The notes below the pieces were generated by a model that was not told the origin of the DNA, made no database searches, and saw only the letters and a program-made list of their open reading frames with translations. From Siphonodentalium dalli (taxonomy: Eukaryota > Mollusca > Scaphopoda > Gadilida > Siphonodentaliidae), in the NCBI GenBank assembly GCA_032622095.1, contig CP136066.1, forward strand, positions 65,068,609-65,132,608: 64,000 nt of DNA, read 5' to 3'. A program made the position numbers and the translations under genes. Shown piece by piece: positions 43,671 through 53,935 of this stretch; position 1 is the stretch's first letter; the number at the start of each line of letters is the position of its first letter.

Positions 43671-44325
43671 ATGAAACTAGCACAGTATATACGCACCACA
43701 CGCCTACAAGTAATGCCGTTTGTGGGACATATCAGAGCTTTTTCGTGTAACCGGTACTTAATTTATTGTGCCGGCCATGAAGGGACTGTTATTCTCAACG
43801 AGACCGGTGTTTCGAAAAGTTCTCAGAGAAATATCCCCAAAGTGGAACATCGGCCAAATAACGCACGAACTTTTCATGTTGATATGAACAGACTCAGTGA
43901 ATTACTAATAAGTCAACCAACTCTCCCGTGCCTCCATCGGCATCGAGAAGCAATGCCATTGACAATGTGGATGTTCCAAGGACCTCCATTGACATTGTCA
44001 ACAACGGGACACACTATCAGAATGTTCACATCAAAGGCTGAAAATATCAGAAACCCATTCGAAAACATAAAAACTAAAGTGTTAGAAGATACCATTCTTT
44101 ATTCATTCACCAATGACAATTTTTTCAAATACATGCTGTTCTTCGGGATTTCTCAGTTTTGTTTCTGGGTGTATTTAGCAATGTTCTCATACTCTTATCT
44201 CAGAGATAGGCCTCCAACAGAAGAAGAGAAAGAAAATGCAAAAACTTTCCTTTCCAAATTGCGTATATTAAACCTTGGAGAGAACAAATATAGGAATGGA
44301 ATTACTTCAATATGTCTGATTATGG
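43671..44325 (+). CDS. TMEM223: TMEM223-like mitochondrial membrane protein, exon 1
   Basis: 218 codons plus one base, ending at donor G/GTGAGT. TMEM223 is a mitochondrial inner-membrane protein implicated in cytochrome c oxidase biogenesis. The N-terminus (MKLAQYIRTTRLQVMPFVGH) is basic and amphipathic, fitting a presequence. Residues 1-130 have no clear counterpart in the shorter human protein (about 200 residues) and are rich in Ser/Thr/His. Conserved family sequence begins near DTILYSFTNDNFFKYMLFF (141), with membrane helix 1 at about 154-175, then the polar loop RDRPPTEEEKENAKTF and the start of helix 2 (ITSICLIMG). An ATG at 43661 in another frame opens an overlapping 29-codon upstream ORF. 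Confidence 0.85.
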
Positions 44326-46116
44326 GTGAGTGAGAGAGCTAACCTTGTTCATCAGGTCTGGCAGATCCTAAATTTGACTGTTATTAATTTATACTTTATA
44401 TGCTAGTTATATCTAACTATTATATACATGTAAGTTACTACTACCGTATATAGTTTAAATCTAATATATGTTGACTGGAAACTTTGAGATCCCACATCCA
44501 GCTAAGCCCAGCTTATTATAGTTTAATATAAATCACACAAGAATGCCATTCTAGACTAGATAAAGGATATCACATGGCAATGCAATTGTTACTTCCTAAC
44601 AATATTTTGACCAATTTAATTTTAATTGACTTCCTTATCATATATTAATCAGGCATAAAAAAAATAGCTTTGTTTCCGGTAACCCTCCCCCCTGCTCGCC
44701 AGACGGCCCCACGTAAACTTTTTATTTGCAAAATAAAAAAAAATGCCAAAGTTCCCAATTTACAGTCTGAAAATTACCAAATCACATTCTCCCAACTTTA
44801 TTCTTCCAGTTTCTCTTAGTTTAAGTTGCTGGTTTCAATTCAATGAGTCATCAGCCTAATTAACTTGCAAATTCACACTCACAAAACACACCAAACCAGG
44901 GGTAGTGGGCTAACAAACATCCACAAACATGATTCCTCAAAAATAGTCAACTTTAACCCAAAGTCTTTTAGACTAATGGGTATAGAATATGTTTATTAAC
45001 TCAATTTGAAATGTTTGGGGTGTTGATTAATAGAAGTTAAATGGCTTTGGACATATATGACAATTGATTGTTTCATACAAATTCTCAACAATTTTCTGAT
45101 AGTTAGGCACTGAAGCATGTTACCCCAGAATGAAAATTGGATGAAACATGATGATTTGTGGGAAGGTGCAGGGAGGTGGGAATTGTTTTAGCAGGTCAAT
45201 ATTGTTCACATACAGGGAACTCATGCTTTAACGCAACATGTTATTATGGAATAACTAACTACTTAATTGTACTAAATTATACCAAGAATCGAATATATAA
45301 TAGTCCTGACTATAATTTGTAAATAATAATTTCAACTAACTAGAATAAAGTCTATATCAGTTTTATAGATGTATTGACTTAGTAGTTTTGTGTCCAATGT
45401 GGGGAAGGTAGTGGTATGGTGAAAACTTCCCAAGACAAAAGATTCAAGACAGCCACTCCTATATGCGAGATTTGTACACAGAGCAGTCTGACTCCTGTTA
45501 TTGCCAGGCCATATGATAAATACAAACTTAAATAAAAGAATATAAAATAAAATGGCTTGCAAGATCATTACAATATTATATCTAGATAGACTATGTATAC
45601 ATTATTACATAGTATATCTGTATCTACAATACATTAAGAAAGGGCTGTTATTACCTTTTGCATTTAAATTGGGAATTTAAAAAAAAAGAAAAAAGAAAGA
45701 GGTTTACCCCCCTCCCCACCCTAATTTTTTGCCCTCCGTTACCGGAAACAAAGGTATTTTTTTATTTGGCCTCATTCTCATGTAATGGATCGAAACATGT
45801 TATTTCATCATTTGTTAAACAAACATGGTACGGTACTGATTTTGTAAGACACTGTTTTTTAATCATGTTTGTGGAATATGATTTTGGGTTGTCCCTCTTT
45901 TATCGGATCCATAAAATGCTGATATTCATATTCCACTATATAATAGTTGAATATAACTAGTATAATAATTGAATTTTGGATGTGCCAGACCTGTTCGAAC
46001 TAGTATGGTGGCAGTTGCCATGCCATTTCCATTGTTGCTGTTGGTACTAGGTACTATGATCAATTATGTGGCGTTTAAATTTATACAGAATTGTTTGGTA
46101 TTTAGGTGATATGGGT

Positions 46117-46252
46117 CTGGCAGCCCTCTTAATTCAGATTGTTGGCTTTGGCAATCGGCTTCAGCTACCCTTTGCTATGGCATAGTTTTCTTCAGCAAAT
46201 GGCTTCGGCATTGCTGATTGCCATAGCCAATTATGAGGGTTCAGGGCTGGAC
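46117..46252 (-). mobile_element. Small MITE, AGCCCTCATAATTGGC family, copy 2
   Basis: Inverse of 20285-20405: GGCAGCCCTCTTAATTCAG ... AAATGGCTTCGGCATTGC ... AATTATGAGGGTTC. It lies within the TMEM223 intron. The remaining intron sequence (44326-46110) shows nothing recognised beyond short ORFs. Confidence 0.65.
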
Positions 46253-46545
46253 TCGGGGAAACATTTTTTCCCAACTATTCACCTATTTGTCTCCCAGGGC
46301 TTGCAAAATTTATCAGTGGAAATTTAAAGGATTACATCTGTATTTATTATCACCTTGTTAAAATTGGCTTAATGACATATGTTCAGCTCTGTTAATTATG
46401 GTAGCAGCAATTTGGCTATGCTAAAATGCCTAGGCCAGAAAATTAACCCCAGCTGAAAAGCATACCAGTAACCAGTATAATCTGTTTACTAGTAGCGGCA
46501 TGATCTATAATCTTTAAAGCGTAGTTTAGTAGATGCATCTAAGTA

Positions 46546-46815
46546 TTAACCTTTCCATGACTGGAGCTTCCTGAAATTTGGTGAAAACCCTGTGCCAATG
46601 CATTCTCTTATAAATGCGAGTCTCGCATAGGGAGCCTCGCATTTATAAGAGAATACATTGACCCAACAATATTTACCTTGACATTTTTAGCCAGTGCATT
46701 CTCTTATATATGTGAGGCTCCATATGGGAGACTCGCATATATAATATAATTCACAATGCACTGACATAGGATCTTTAATGCTGCACGAGCGCAACTCCTG
46801 TTATGAAAGGGTTAA
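46546..46815. mobile_element. TTAA MITE, family Q, single complete copy
   Basis: TTAACCTTTCCATGACTGGA at the left and CTGTTATGAAAGGGTTAA at the right, TTAA at both ends. It contains two successive hairpins built from GCATTCTCTTATA(A/T)ATG and its inverse. It ends 25 bp before the acceptor of TMEM223 exon 2, so the branch site of that intron is probably inside or right at the edge of the MITE. Confidence 0.85.
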
Positions 46816-46840
46816 CTGATAAATTACCTTGTCTTTTCAG

Positions 46841-47136
46841 GCTTCTCCTTGCTGTCAATATGTTTCATCTATCCCGAGAGAGCAGTTAAGAAAATCTGGC
46901 TAGTGAAGGGAGGAGATCTTGTGAGATTCCTAACATACTCGCCTTTCGGGAGTAGGCAGTCCTTGACAGTTCCATTGAATAACATCAGTTGCCGTTCAGG
47001 CAGAACAGATGCAGGAAGCCAAATTCCCTTGAAAATAAAGGGAAAACATATGTTCTTCATGTTGGACAATCGCGGTAAATATTTTGAGCCTAAACTGTTT
47101 GACTTCACTGTTGGATTGTCCAGAGATCTAAATTAA
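46841..47136 (+). CDS. TMEM223: TMEM223-like mitochondrial membrane protein, exon 2
   Basis: Begins after acceptor TTGTCTTTTCAG, completing the split glycine codon (residue 219) and helix 2 (FSLLSICFIY), and ends at a TAA after GLSRDLN; total protein 316 residues. The C-terminal domain follows the TMEM223 pattern: YSPFGSRQSLTVPLNNISC, PLKIKGKHMFFMLDNRGKY and the end motif KLFDFTVG (human has KLFDNTVG). No canonical poly(A) hexamer occurs in the next 100 bp. Confidence 0.88.
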
Positions 47137-47224
47137 TTCAAGAGACAGAACACAATATATTTAGGCCTAAAAAGATTGTGTTTGAGGTATTCCTGCGGTA
47201 TCCTATGTACATGTATGAATCCAC

Positions 47225-47930
47225 CCTAAAGTCCCCCATGCCTAATTGTTTTTATGGGGGGTATACTGGAATCAGCTTGTCTGTCCGTCCATCCGTCTGT
47301 CGAGCCGTCCGTCCGTGGATACAAATTTGTCCGGAGTTTTGCTCAGTCGTTTTATGATCATTTTCCGTGAAACTTGGCACAGACATCAACCACCATGGGA
47401 ACCTGTGCACCTGCGATTATGACGTCTGTCGGACTTTTTTTGGTGGAGTTGTCCCCCCTTTTTCGACTTAGAAATTTTCGCAACATGTATAATATTGTCC
47501 GAGATTTTATTCCTACATTTTTAGATAAATTTTTTTTAAACTTGGCACAGATATTTAGTACCATGGGAACCTGTGCACCTGCGATTATGACGTCTGTCCG
47601 ACATTTGTTGGTGGAGTTATCACCATTTTTCGACTTAGAAACTTTTTGCAACATGCATAATTTTGTCCCAGCTTTTATTCCTACATTTTTAGGTCAATGT
47701 TTTTTAATCTTGGCACTGATATTTAGTACCATGGGAACCTGTGCACCTGCGATTATGACGTCTGTCAGACTTTTTTTGTATGGAGTTATTCCCCTTTTTC
47801 GACTTAGAATATTTTCGCAACATGCATAATTTTGTCCGAGCTTTTATTTTTGGTGGAGTTAGCCCCCTTTTTCAACTTGCAAAATCTTCTCAAAATGCTT
47901 AATTTTGTCTTAGCTTTTATTCCTACATTT
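47225..47930 (+). repeat. Hairpin-ended repeat with 168-bp tandem units
   Basis: Starts with a hairpin (CCCCCATGCC...TTATGGGGGGTATACTGG), then a CTGTCCGTCCATCCGTCTGT tract, then units beginning TTGGCACAGA at 47374, 47542 and 47710 (period 168 bp), with a partial fourth. Each unit contains ACCATGGGAACCTGTGCACC, GCGATTATGACGTCTGTC, TTTTTCGACTTAGAAA and TTTATTCCTACATTTTTAG. The 151-codon ORF across it is a repeat artefact. Confidence 0.85.
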
Positions 47931-48261
47931 TTCAATCAATAGGTTTTAAAATTAAGATTAAGGGTTAAGAGGTTCAAGATTAGTGTTGGGGCTTAGGGGA
48001 TTTAGGGTTACCTGTTCACATAATTTCAGTGCCCAATATACAGTAATGGCTACTACATTCAAATAACATGTTGAATACGGGGGGTATACCTCAGTCCCAT
48101 CTGGCACAGGCCCATCTCTAGTTGATCACAATTCACGTGGAATGTTGCTTGGACTATGAACAGAAAAATCTGTATAAATAGTGTTAACAGGTACTGGGGA
48201 TTCATATGGCCATTTTGAAAATTGGCATATGAATCATGAGAACCAGTTATTACCCTTCCAC

Positions 48262-48775
48262 GACAACCTCGCATATATAAGAGAATGCTTTGGCCTAACA
48301 ATATTTACCTTGAGGCTCCATATGGCAGTTATAGCTGACATATGGGTTTACAAGCTATCCATTTCTCAGCCCCACCCTATACACTATATACGACCCGAGC
48401 ATGCAGGACAGACATGCCTGCATATGAGATTACAAGCCATCCATTTCTCAGCCCCCTATACTCTATATAGGACCCGAGCATACAGGGAGGGAAGACATAC
48501 CTGGCATATGGGATTACAAGCTATCCAATTTCTCATCCCCTATACTCTATATGCGACCCGAGCATACAGGACAGACATTAGTCAAAAATCTACGGGATAA
48601 TAAAGATATCCCTTTAATGTATAGTAAATTTTTGAATAGACAGACATATATACCTGACATATGGGATTACAAGCTATCAATTTCTCAGCCCCCCTATACA
48701 ATAAGAGAATGCACTGTCACATGTTCTTTAATGCTGCACACGCGCAGCTCCCGCTAGGACAAAGTTAACAGAGCG
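48262..48775 (+). mobile_element. Degraded family Q MITE with an internal tandem repeat of about 83 bp
   Basis: The left part has CGCATATATAAGAGAATGC, the right end has AGAGAATGCACTGTCAC...TTTAATGCTGCACACGCGC...AAGTTAACAG, as in family Q. Between them ATTACAAGCTATCCATTTCT, CAGCCCCCTATACTCTATAT and GACCCGAGCATACAGGACAG recur with starts at about 48350, 48432, 48516 and 48669. Confidence 0.7.
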
Positions 48776-49447
48776 TGTGAATACCACTTCAAAATCATCC
48801 CAATGGCCTAATCTTGCGTACCAGAAAGATGGGGTTGACACCTTCAAATATCTACAAATTTGGCAACTTTTAATGTGTGTATTTTCAATATTTGAGCTTT
48901 CCGGATGTCAACTTTAGTTTAGTTTTGTCAGGTTCCAGTGTTGGAGAATCCTGAAAAGTCATTGCTATTGACTGTTTTGTTTTATCTCAGAAGCAACACC
49001 ATTTGACTGCACAGTGCACACGGTTACCGCTATTTTGAACAGGCCTTCTATACATTTTGACAAATTGTATCTTGAAAATATCTTGAATGGGTAAGACTCA
49101 AGTTTGTTATTATACTTGAGACATTCAAACATGGCATCCTCGATCAGATCGGATGGTTCACGGTCTCTCGTTTTGAAAGAATATATGTATCTCTTAAATA
49201 GAATGATAAACTTGTAATGCTTTCTTCTATAATGTATTTGTTTTTTTTTGCTAGCTCACTATATCAATGCCCTGATTCCCGTCCCTATATACATATAACA
49301 GTTGAGAAGATATAATTGTTCAAGTGACTTATAATTCGGTCACAATTTGTGAAATTTGAATGCCAAAAACTCCTTAGAACTAATTGTGGATATGACTATA
49401 TATAACTTTGGTGGATATCGGCGACTAAAACATTATTATCAATGTTA

Positions 49448-49627
49448 GTGCCATCCTCTCTCTCCATCCCTGACCCAATCAGCACCAGTGGCCTCTTTAA
49501 CCCACGTGATTCGATTCCTCGTATTATTGGATAAGAAGTGCCATCCTCTCTCTCCATCCCTGACCCAATCAGCACCAGTGGCCTCTTTAACCCACGTGAT
49601 TCGATTCCTCGTATTATTGGATAAGAA
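49448..49627. repeat. Exact 90-bp tandem duplication
   Basis: Two successive copies of a 90-bp unit starting GTGCCATCCTCTCTCTCC and ending ATTATTGGATAAGAA are identical as far as I can read. Because 90 is a multiple of 3, the minus-strand ORF 49713-49396 shows a 30-residue repeat, but that ORF has no recognisable domain. A recent event. Confidence 0.9.
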
Positions 49628-49727
49628 CGTGTATGAATTTGGCGGAAATTAGTGCTAAACATATTTGTATCAGCTTCGGTGCCCCTCCCATGAATCGAAC
49701 GGCGCCTGAACAAATTCTTATCACATT

Positions 49728-49944
49728 TACAGTAATGCTCTAAATAATCGACTCCTTAACCACAGCAGAATTATGGGTAATTTTTCAGGATTTAGACGGA
49801 AATATGGCTTATTGTCATTCATCGGAAATCTCTCAGCGAGAGCTTTCCGATGAATGGCAACAAGCCATATTTCCGACTAGATCCTGAAAAATTACCCATA
49901 ATTCTGCTGTAGTTAAGGAGTCGATTATTTAGAGCATTACTGTA
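49728..49944. mobile_element. Palindromic MITE, family A
   Basis: Complete hairpin TACAGTAATGCTCTAAATAA ... TTATTTAGAGCATTACTGTA. Both arms carry the GCTCTAAATAA variant. The left-arm tip differs from the consensus (GGCTTATTGTCATTC), the right does not. Confidence 0.88.
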
Positions 49945-50339
49945 GTGCCTGGAAATTTTACAGCTGTGTAAACGTACCCAAAAACCTACTTCCGGGTGGT
50001 TTTCCAGAAGTCTATTCTCAGTACGACCCTTACCGAGAGTCGAGTATATACGATATTATGTCGTGAAACTAGTCACTCTTTCTTGGTGCCATGGCCATTA
50101 TTGCTATATATATATGGAATGTATTTCTTATGAGATATCCAACGAATGAAATATTTGACGCATTTGAGATAATAATGCAAACCGGTCAGCCCTTTTGACA
50201 AGTCTGAAATCATGACATGAATCTCTGATATGGCTTCGCTTGTAGAGATTCTACCAGTTCAGAAGCTGCGAACTTTTTGGATCTTCTGAGCTGGTGCATT
50301 ATACCTACTATGAAATACATTATAAAAACAGGTATTATT

Positions 50340-50840
50340 TATAAGATATATTCTGTCTGTATCTCTGTATCTGTAGCTGTTACGTCCTAGTGACCAAAGC
50401 TGGCTTTTACAGGACGGGATCGAGTAGATCCATAATTTTTCCAGGAAGTTTTTTTGCCGAACCCGTGACTTCTTCGCCACGGTAGGGATCTTTAACGTGC
50501 GCACATTGTCGCACACGGGACAGCCATTAGCGTCGGCTCCCGATCCGACGGTGTGTCAAGTGTAGTGTCATCCCTGGTCATGACATTACGAGAGGAGCAG
50601 AGGTACGAAGTTAGTCCAGTACACATTTTTTCAAATTTGTCTGAGACTCTTTGGCTTCTGGAAATTTCTCAGATCACTGATCGTGGCATCGATGATTGAT
50701 TTGTGATGCCCATGGTACTGGGATTGCAGATGGCGACACAAAGTCCGACCGATATTTTGTCGGATTTGAACCCTCGACCGTGTCGAAGGTGTAGCTCAGA
50801 GGTCGGCCCACAAACCAATTGAGCTATCCGCTCCCCCCTG
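50340..50840 (-). mobile_element. tRNA-derived SINE with a LINE-like 3' tail
   Basis: Read on the minus strand, the element starts near 50840 with a tRNA-like head: A box TAGCTCAATTGG (50826-50815) and B box GGTTCAAATCC (50772-50762), both good matches to the pol III consensus. A body of about 340 bp follows, containing GTGCGCACGTTAAAGATCCC. The 3' end at 50415-50357 (CGTCCTGTAAAAGCCAGC, TTTGGTCACTAGGACG, GATACAGAGATACAG) matches the 3' end of the LINE at 40351-40292. The paired CGTCCT/AGGACG suggests a conserved tail hairpin. The body may belong to one of the named metazoan SINE core families, but I cannot assign it. Confidence 0.85.
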
Positions 50841-50970
50841 TGTCTGCCTAATTGTTTTCATTGTTATAATATTTCCTGTCAGAACTTCAACAGTTCCCAG
50901 GTTTTTAACCGGTGGAACATGAGCTCTATGGGCGTATATCTAGAGTAGACATTCGTGGTATGATCAACAC

Positions 50971-52498
50971 TTAAAGATGCATAATCCGATTAAGCGCCCC
51001 TCAATTACTATTTATTTGGATTCGGGGCGGGGGGGGGGGGGGGGGGGGGGGGGGGTCATGAGAAAGTTTACACATACAGGGCCCAAAAAAAAATTTACAG
51101 CCCTTTTGCTACCCACCCACCCTTTTTGTGCAAAAAAAAAAAATTACGCCTAATTTTTTTGGACCCACCCCCTAAAATAAGAAAAAAATCATTTTAAATC
51201 TATTCAAAACCAAATCAAACAGAATCAAGGGTAAGTTTTAAATTGTTCCGTTTCTGGCAGATTCCAAGTGTTCAAACAATTGAAAAACTATCAACGGTTA
51301 TGATGTTTTCGACATTGAAAAATACATTTTGAAATAAAAAGTTTTTTATTCTACAGTATGCACAGATAATGTGAGGTAATATTTATGGTGCAAATAAGCC
51401 AACATTGTGTTTAATTTTTACATAAATAGTCCAGTTACTAATTAATGACTTCTTTACTGTTGTTCCCAAAAAGGTGCCACCAACCATCATATCAGAACAC
51501 CTTATAGCCATACCTGCATTGACAGTTATATAGTATATAAGTATCACTCTTTGGAGCCAAATAAACAGGCTGGCATGTTTATTTTTAATTTGAGGTATTT
51601 TGTTAGCCAGCACTCTGCAGCACTAGTATTATTTGGTCATTAGACATGCCAGAGTGAAAATGCCAGCACTATCAGGCACTATTCAATATTAATTTGAGGT
51701 GAAATGCAAACCAGCACTCCTATTCAGTCATCACTTTTATTTGGCACCAGAGAGTGCTTTATCTTATACCTACATATGTTCTTAAGTGTTGGTTAAGGTC
51801 ATAGAACACATTTATTAGTGAAAACAACTTAAAACAATGTCCATAATGTGGGTTGAAAAAAATTTGCACAAACAATTTTTTTCAGGCCTCTGAGATGCAC
51901 CCACCCCGCCCGGTATAGGTATGTTTTTGGAAGATCTCCCCTGTATTACTTATATCTCGATCATACCTACCATATTCCTAAGTGTCTGTAAAGGCCATAA
52001 CCTGCCTTAGAACACAATTATTAATGAATATATTTGAAAACAACTTAAAACAATGGCAAAAATGTGAATAGAAAAAAAAAATTCGGGCCTCTTCGGACCC
52101 ACCCACCCCGGCCCTGTATGATCAAACTTTTGTGCGACCCCCCCCCCCCCGTTCGGGGGTAAAAAATATTTGATTCGAGTTGAGGAACCCACTTATCAAA
52201 CCTCAGAGTTATTAGATATCAATTTTTGAAATCTAATATTTTTTAACATCGAAACTTATTAGTGGCCCAGTAAAAAGTTGACGAGCCGACTGTCTCGGAC
52301 CAAATTGCAGATGAAGATGGATAACTCTAAAATCAAGAGGCTTTGTGTTGATAATAGGGCAAAATTTCGTCATAATTGACAATGGTTAGCATTATTTTTG
52401 GGCAACTTATCGATTCTGATTAACTGGACCGGCATTTCTAAAAGTGTTGTTGTTGGAATCTGATTATATGGGGACCATATCGGATTGAGTACCTTTAA
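50971..52498. mobile_element. TTAA MITE, family P, copy 5, split by another element and a G-run
   Basis: The diverged left end TTAAAGATGCATAATCCGAT and the well-kept right end CGGATTGAGTACCTTTAA enclose the family P boxes (GAGGAACCCACTTATCAAA, GATGAAGATGGATAACTC). The MITE is interrupted at about 51057-52140 by an AT-rich insert whose ends CATACAGGGCCC and GGCCCTGTATG are inverted. The MITE's own GGGGGTAAAAAAT box on the left has become a run of 27 G (51029-51055). Confidence 0.7.
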
Positions 52499-52499
52499 A

Positions 52500-53935
52500 G
52501 CTTTGTGTATATCTTCCCGACAATAACAAAAGCATGTATATGAAGCTCGTTTTAAAGCATGTTTACATGAGAAAATAATTGTGTTACGAATAGTTCACGT
52601 ATATATTATAGGTGTTCTAAAATAGACTTTTTGCCCACGTGTAAATTCATACACAAATCTACACAAAGAAATTAAACCAGACCATGAAAAGAACCAAAAA
52701 AACCACACAAAACAAAAAAACTGATATGCATACTAGACGAAACGGGTAAAGGGCAGAGATTTAAAAAGCCAATAATAAAAAAACAAAACACAAAGAATTT
52801 TTTTTTTAATTATTAGCTAGAATATGAGGCTAAGAATCCAAAACCGAGGAGGTGGGACAAATTATTTTAGACTATCGAATGTTGGATAAAACTATATTAT
52901 GGCTCTTACTTCCGGTTTACCTCCGCCCCGGAACTAAAGTCAAGGTCACTAATAAGACTGCCCTGAAACCTGCCGCATAAAAGCAACAGAACTTGACATT
53001 TAATTGCGACTTTATGCAGCAAGCCCCAGGGAACCTATGAAGGATTATGATATAGATTGTTGCAATGGTCAACTTTAATTTCCCACAATAATAATAATAA
53101 TGAACAAATGATATATACATATAAACATGTTCATAATGTGGGCACAACTACGCCACCGATGTTGTGGGTTTCAAAGCCGAAATCTACATATAAATTGACA
53201 TTTGAAATACATTTTCGGTCTGAAACAATAATCAAATCCGATTGTGTGGTAAGTGACTTCTTTTGATAGCAAAACAGTTGAAGATAGTATCATAGTTCGT
53301 ATATGATATATCCATCAAATAACCATATAATATGTTCTTACCGTGTAATGATCTATAATGTACCGTATATCCTATAAATCCATATATAATGCGTGTTACG
53401 CTCTTTAATTATACTGTATGTATATACATGCTTGGTAAAACGTAACTGGCAGTGAGACTCAGATATCCTCCTCTCAGAACACTCTATACTTCCGGATATA
53501 TATGTCCACTGTCAGTTAATCCACTGTGTAAATGCTATGGTAAAGGCTTTCTTCCCAATAGTCACGTCTATTATACTATAGTTATTACATTGATATACTT
53601 CCAATAATCCTTATGTATTTATTCCTGTTGAAACTTGTTGAAACTTGTTAAAATTTAATTGTTTCAACAACTAATTTATAATTCAACAATCTCGTACATA
53701 TTTTGAGTTTTCAGTTGTATTATCCCCGCAAACGAAGATATAGAAATGGGTTCCACGCATCTCTGTGTCTGCCCGCCAGTCTGCTCTCACGAGGATGTAC
53801 TTGTGAGGTGAAAAAGTAAAAACGGGAGACCATTTGGACTTGTGAGGACAAGCTGAAATGCGTCTAAATTAAAAACAATTTAAAAATTAGGTCAGTCACA
53901 ATCAAATGCATTGCATGTTCTGCGTCACACGCTCT
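52500..53935. other. Non-coding stretch, nothing recognised
   Basis: AT-rich, only short ORFs. No repeat family recognised. No gene signals. Confidence 0.4.

Noticed and set aside
47374-47829. 151-codon plus ORF with a repeated MGTCAPAIMTSV motif
   Set aside because: The protein repeat simply follows the 168-bp DNA tandem repeat (a multiple of three). The same DNA is noncoding in neighbouring units and there is no domain.
50340-50840. A functional tRNA gene from the A and B boxes
   Set aside because: The head does not fold into a convincing cloverleaf and continues into a SINE body with a LINE tail.
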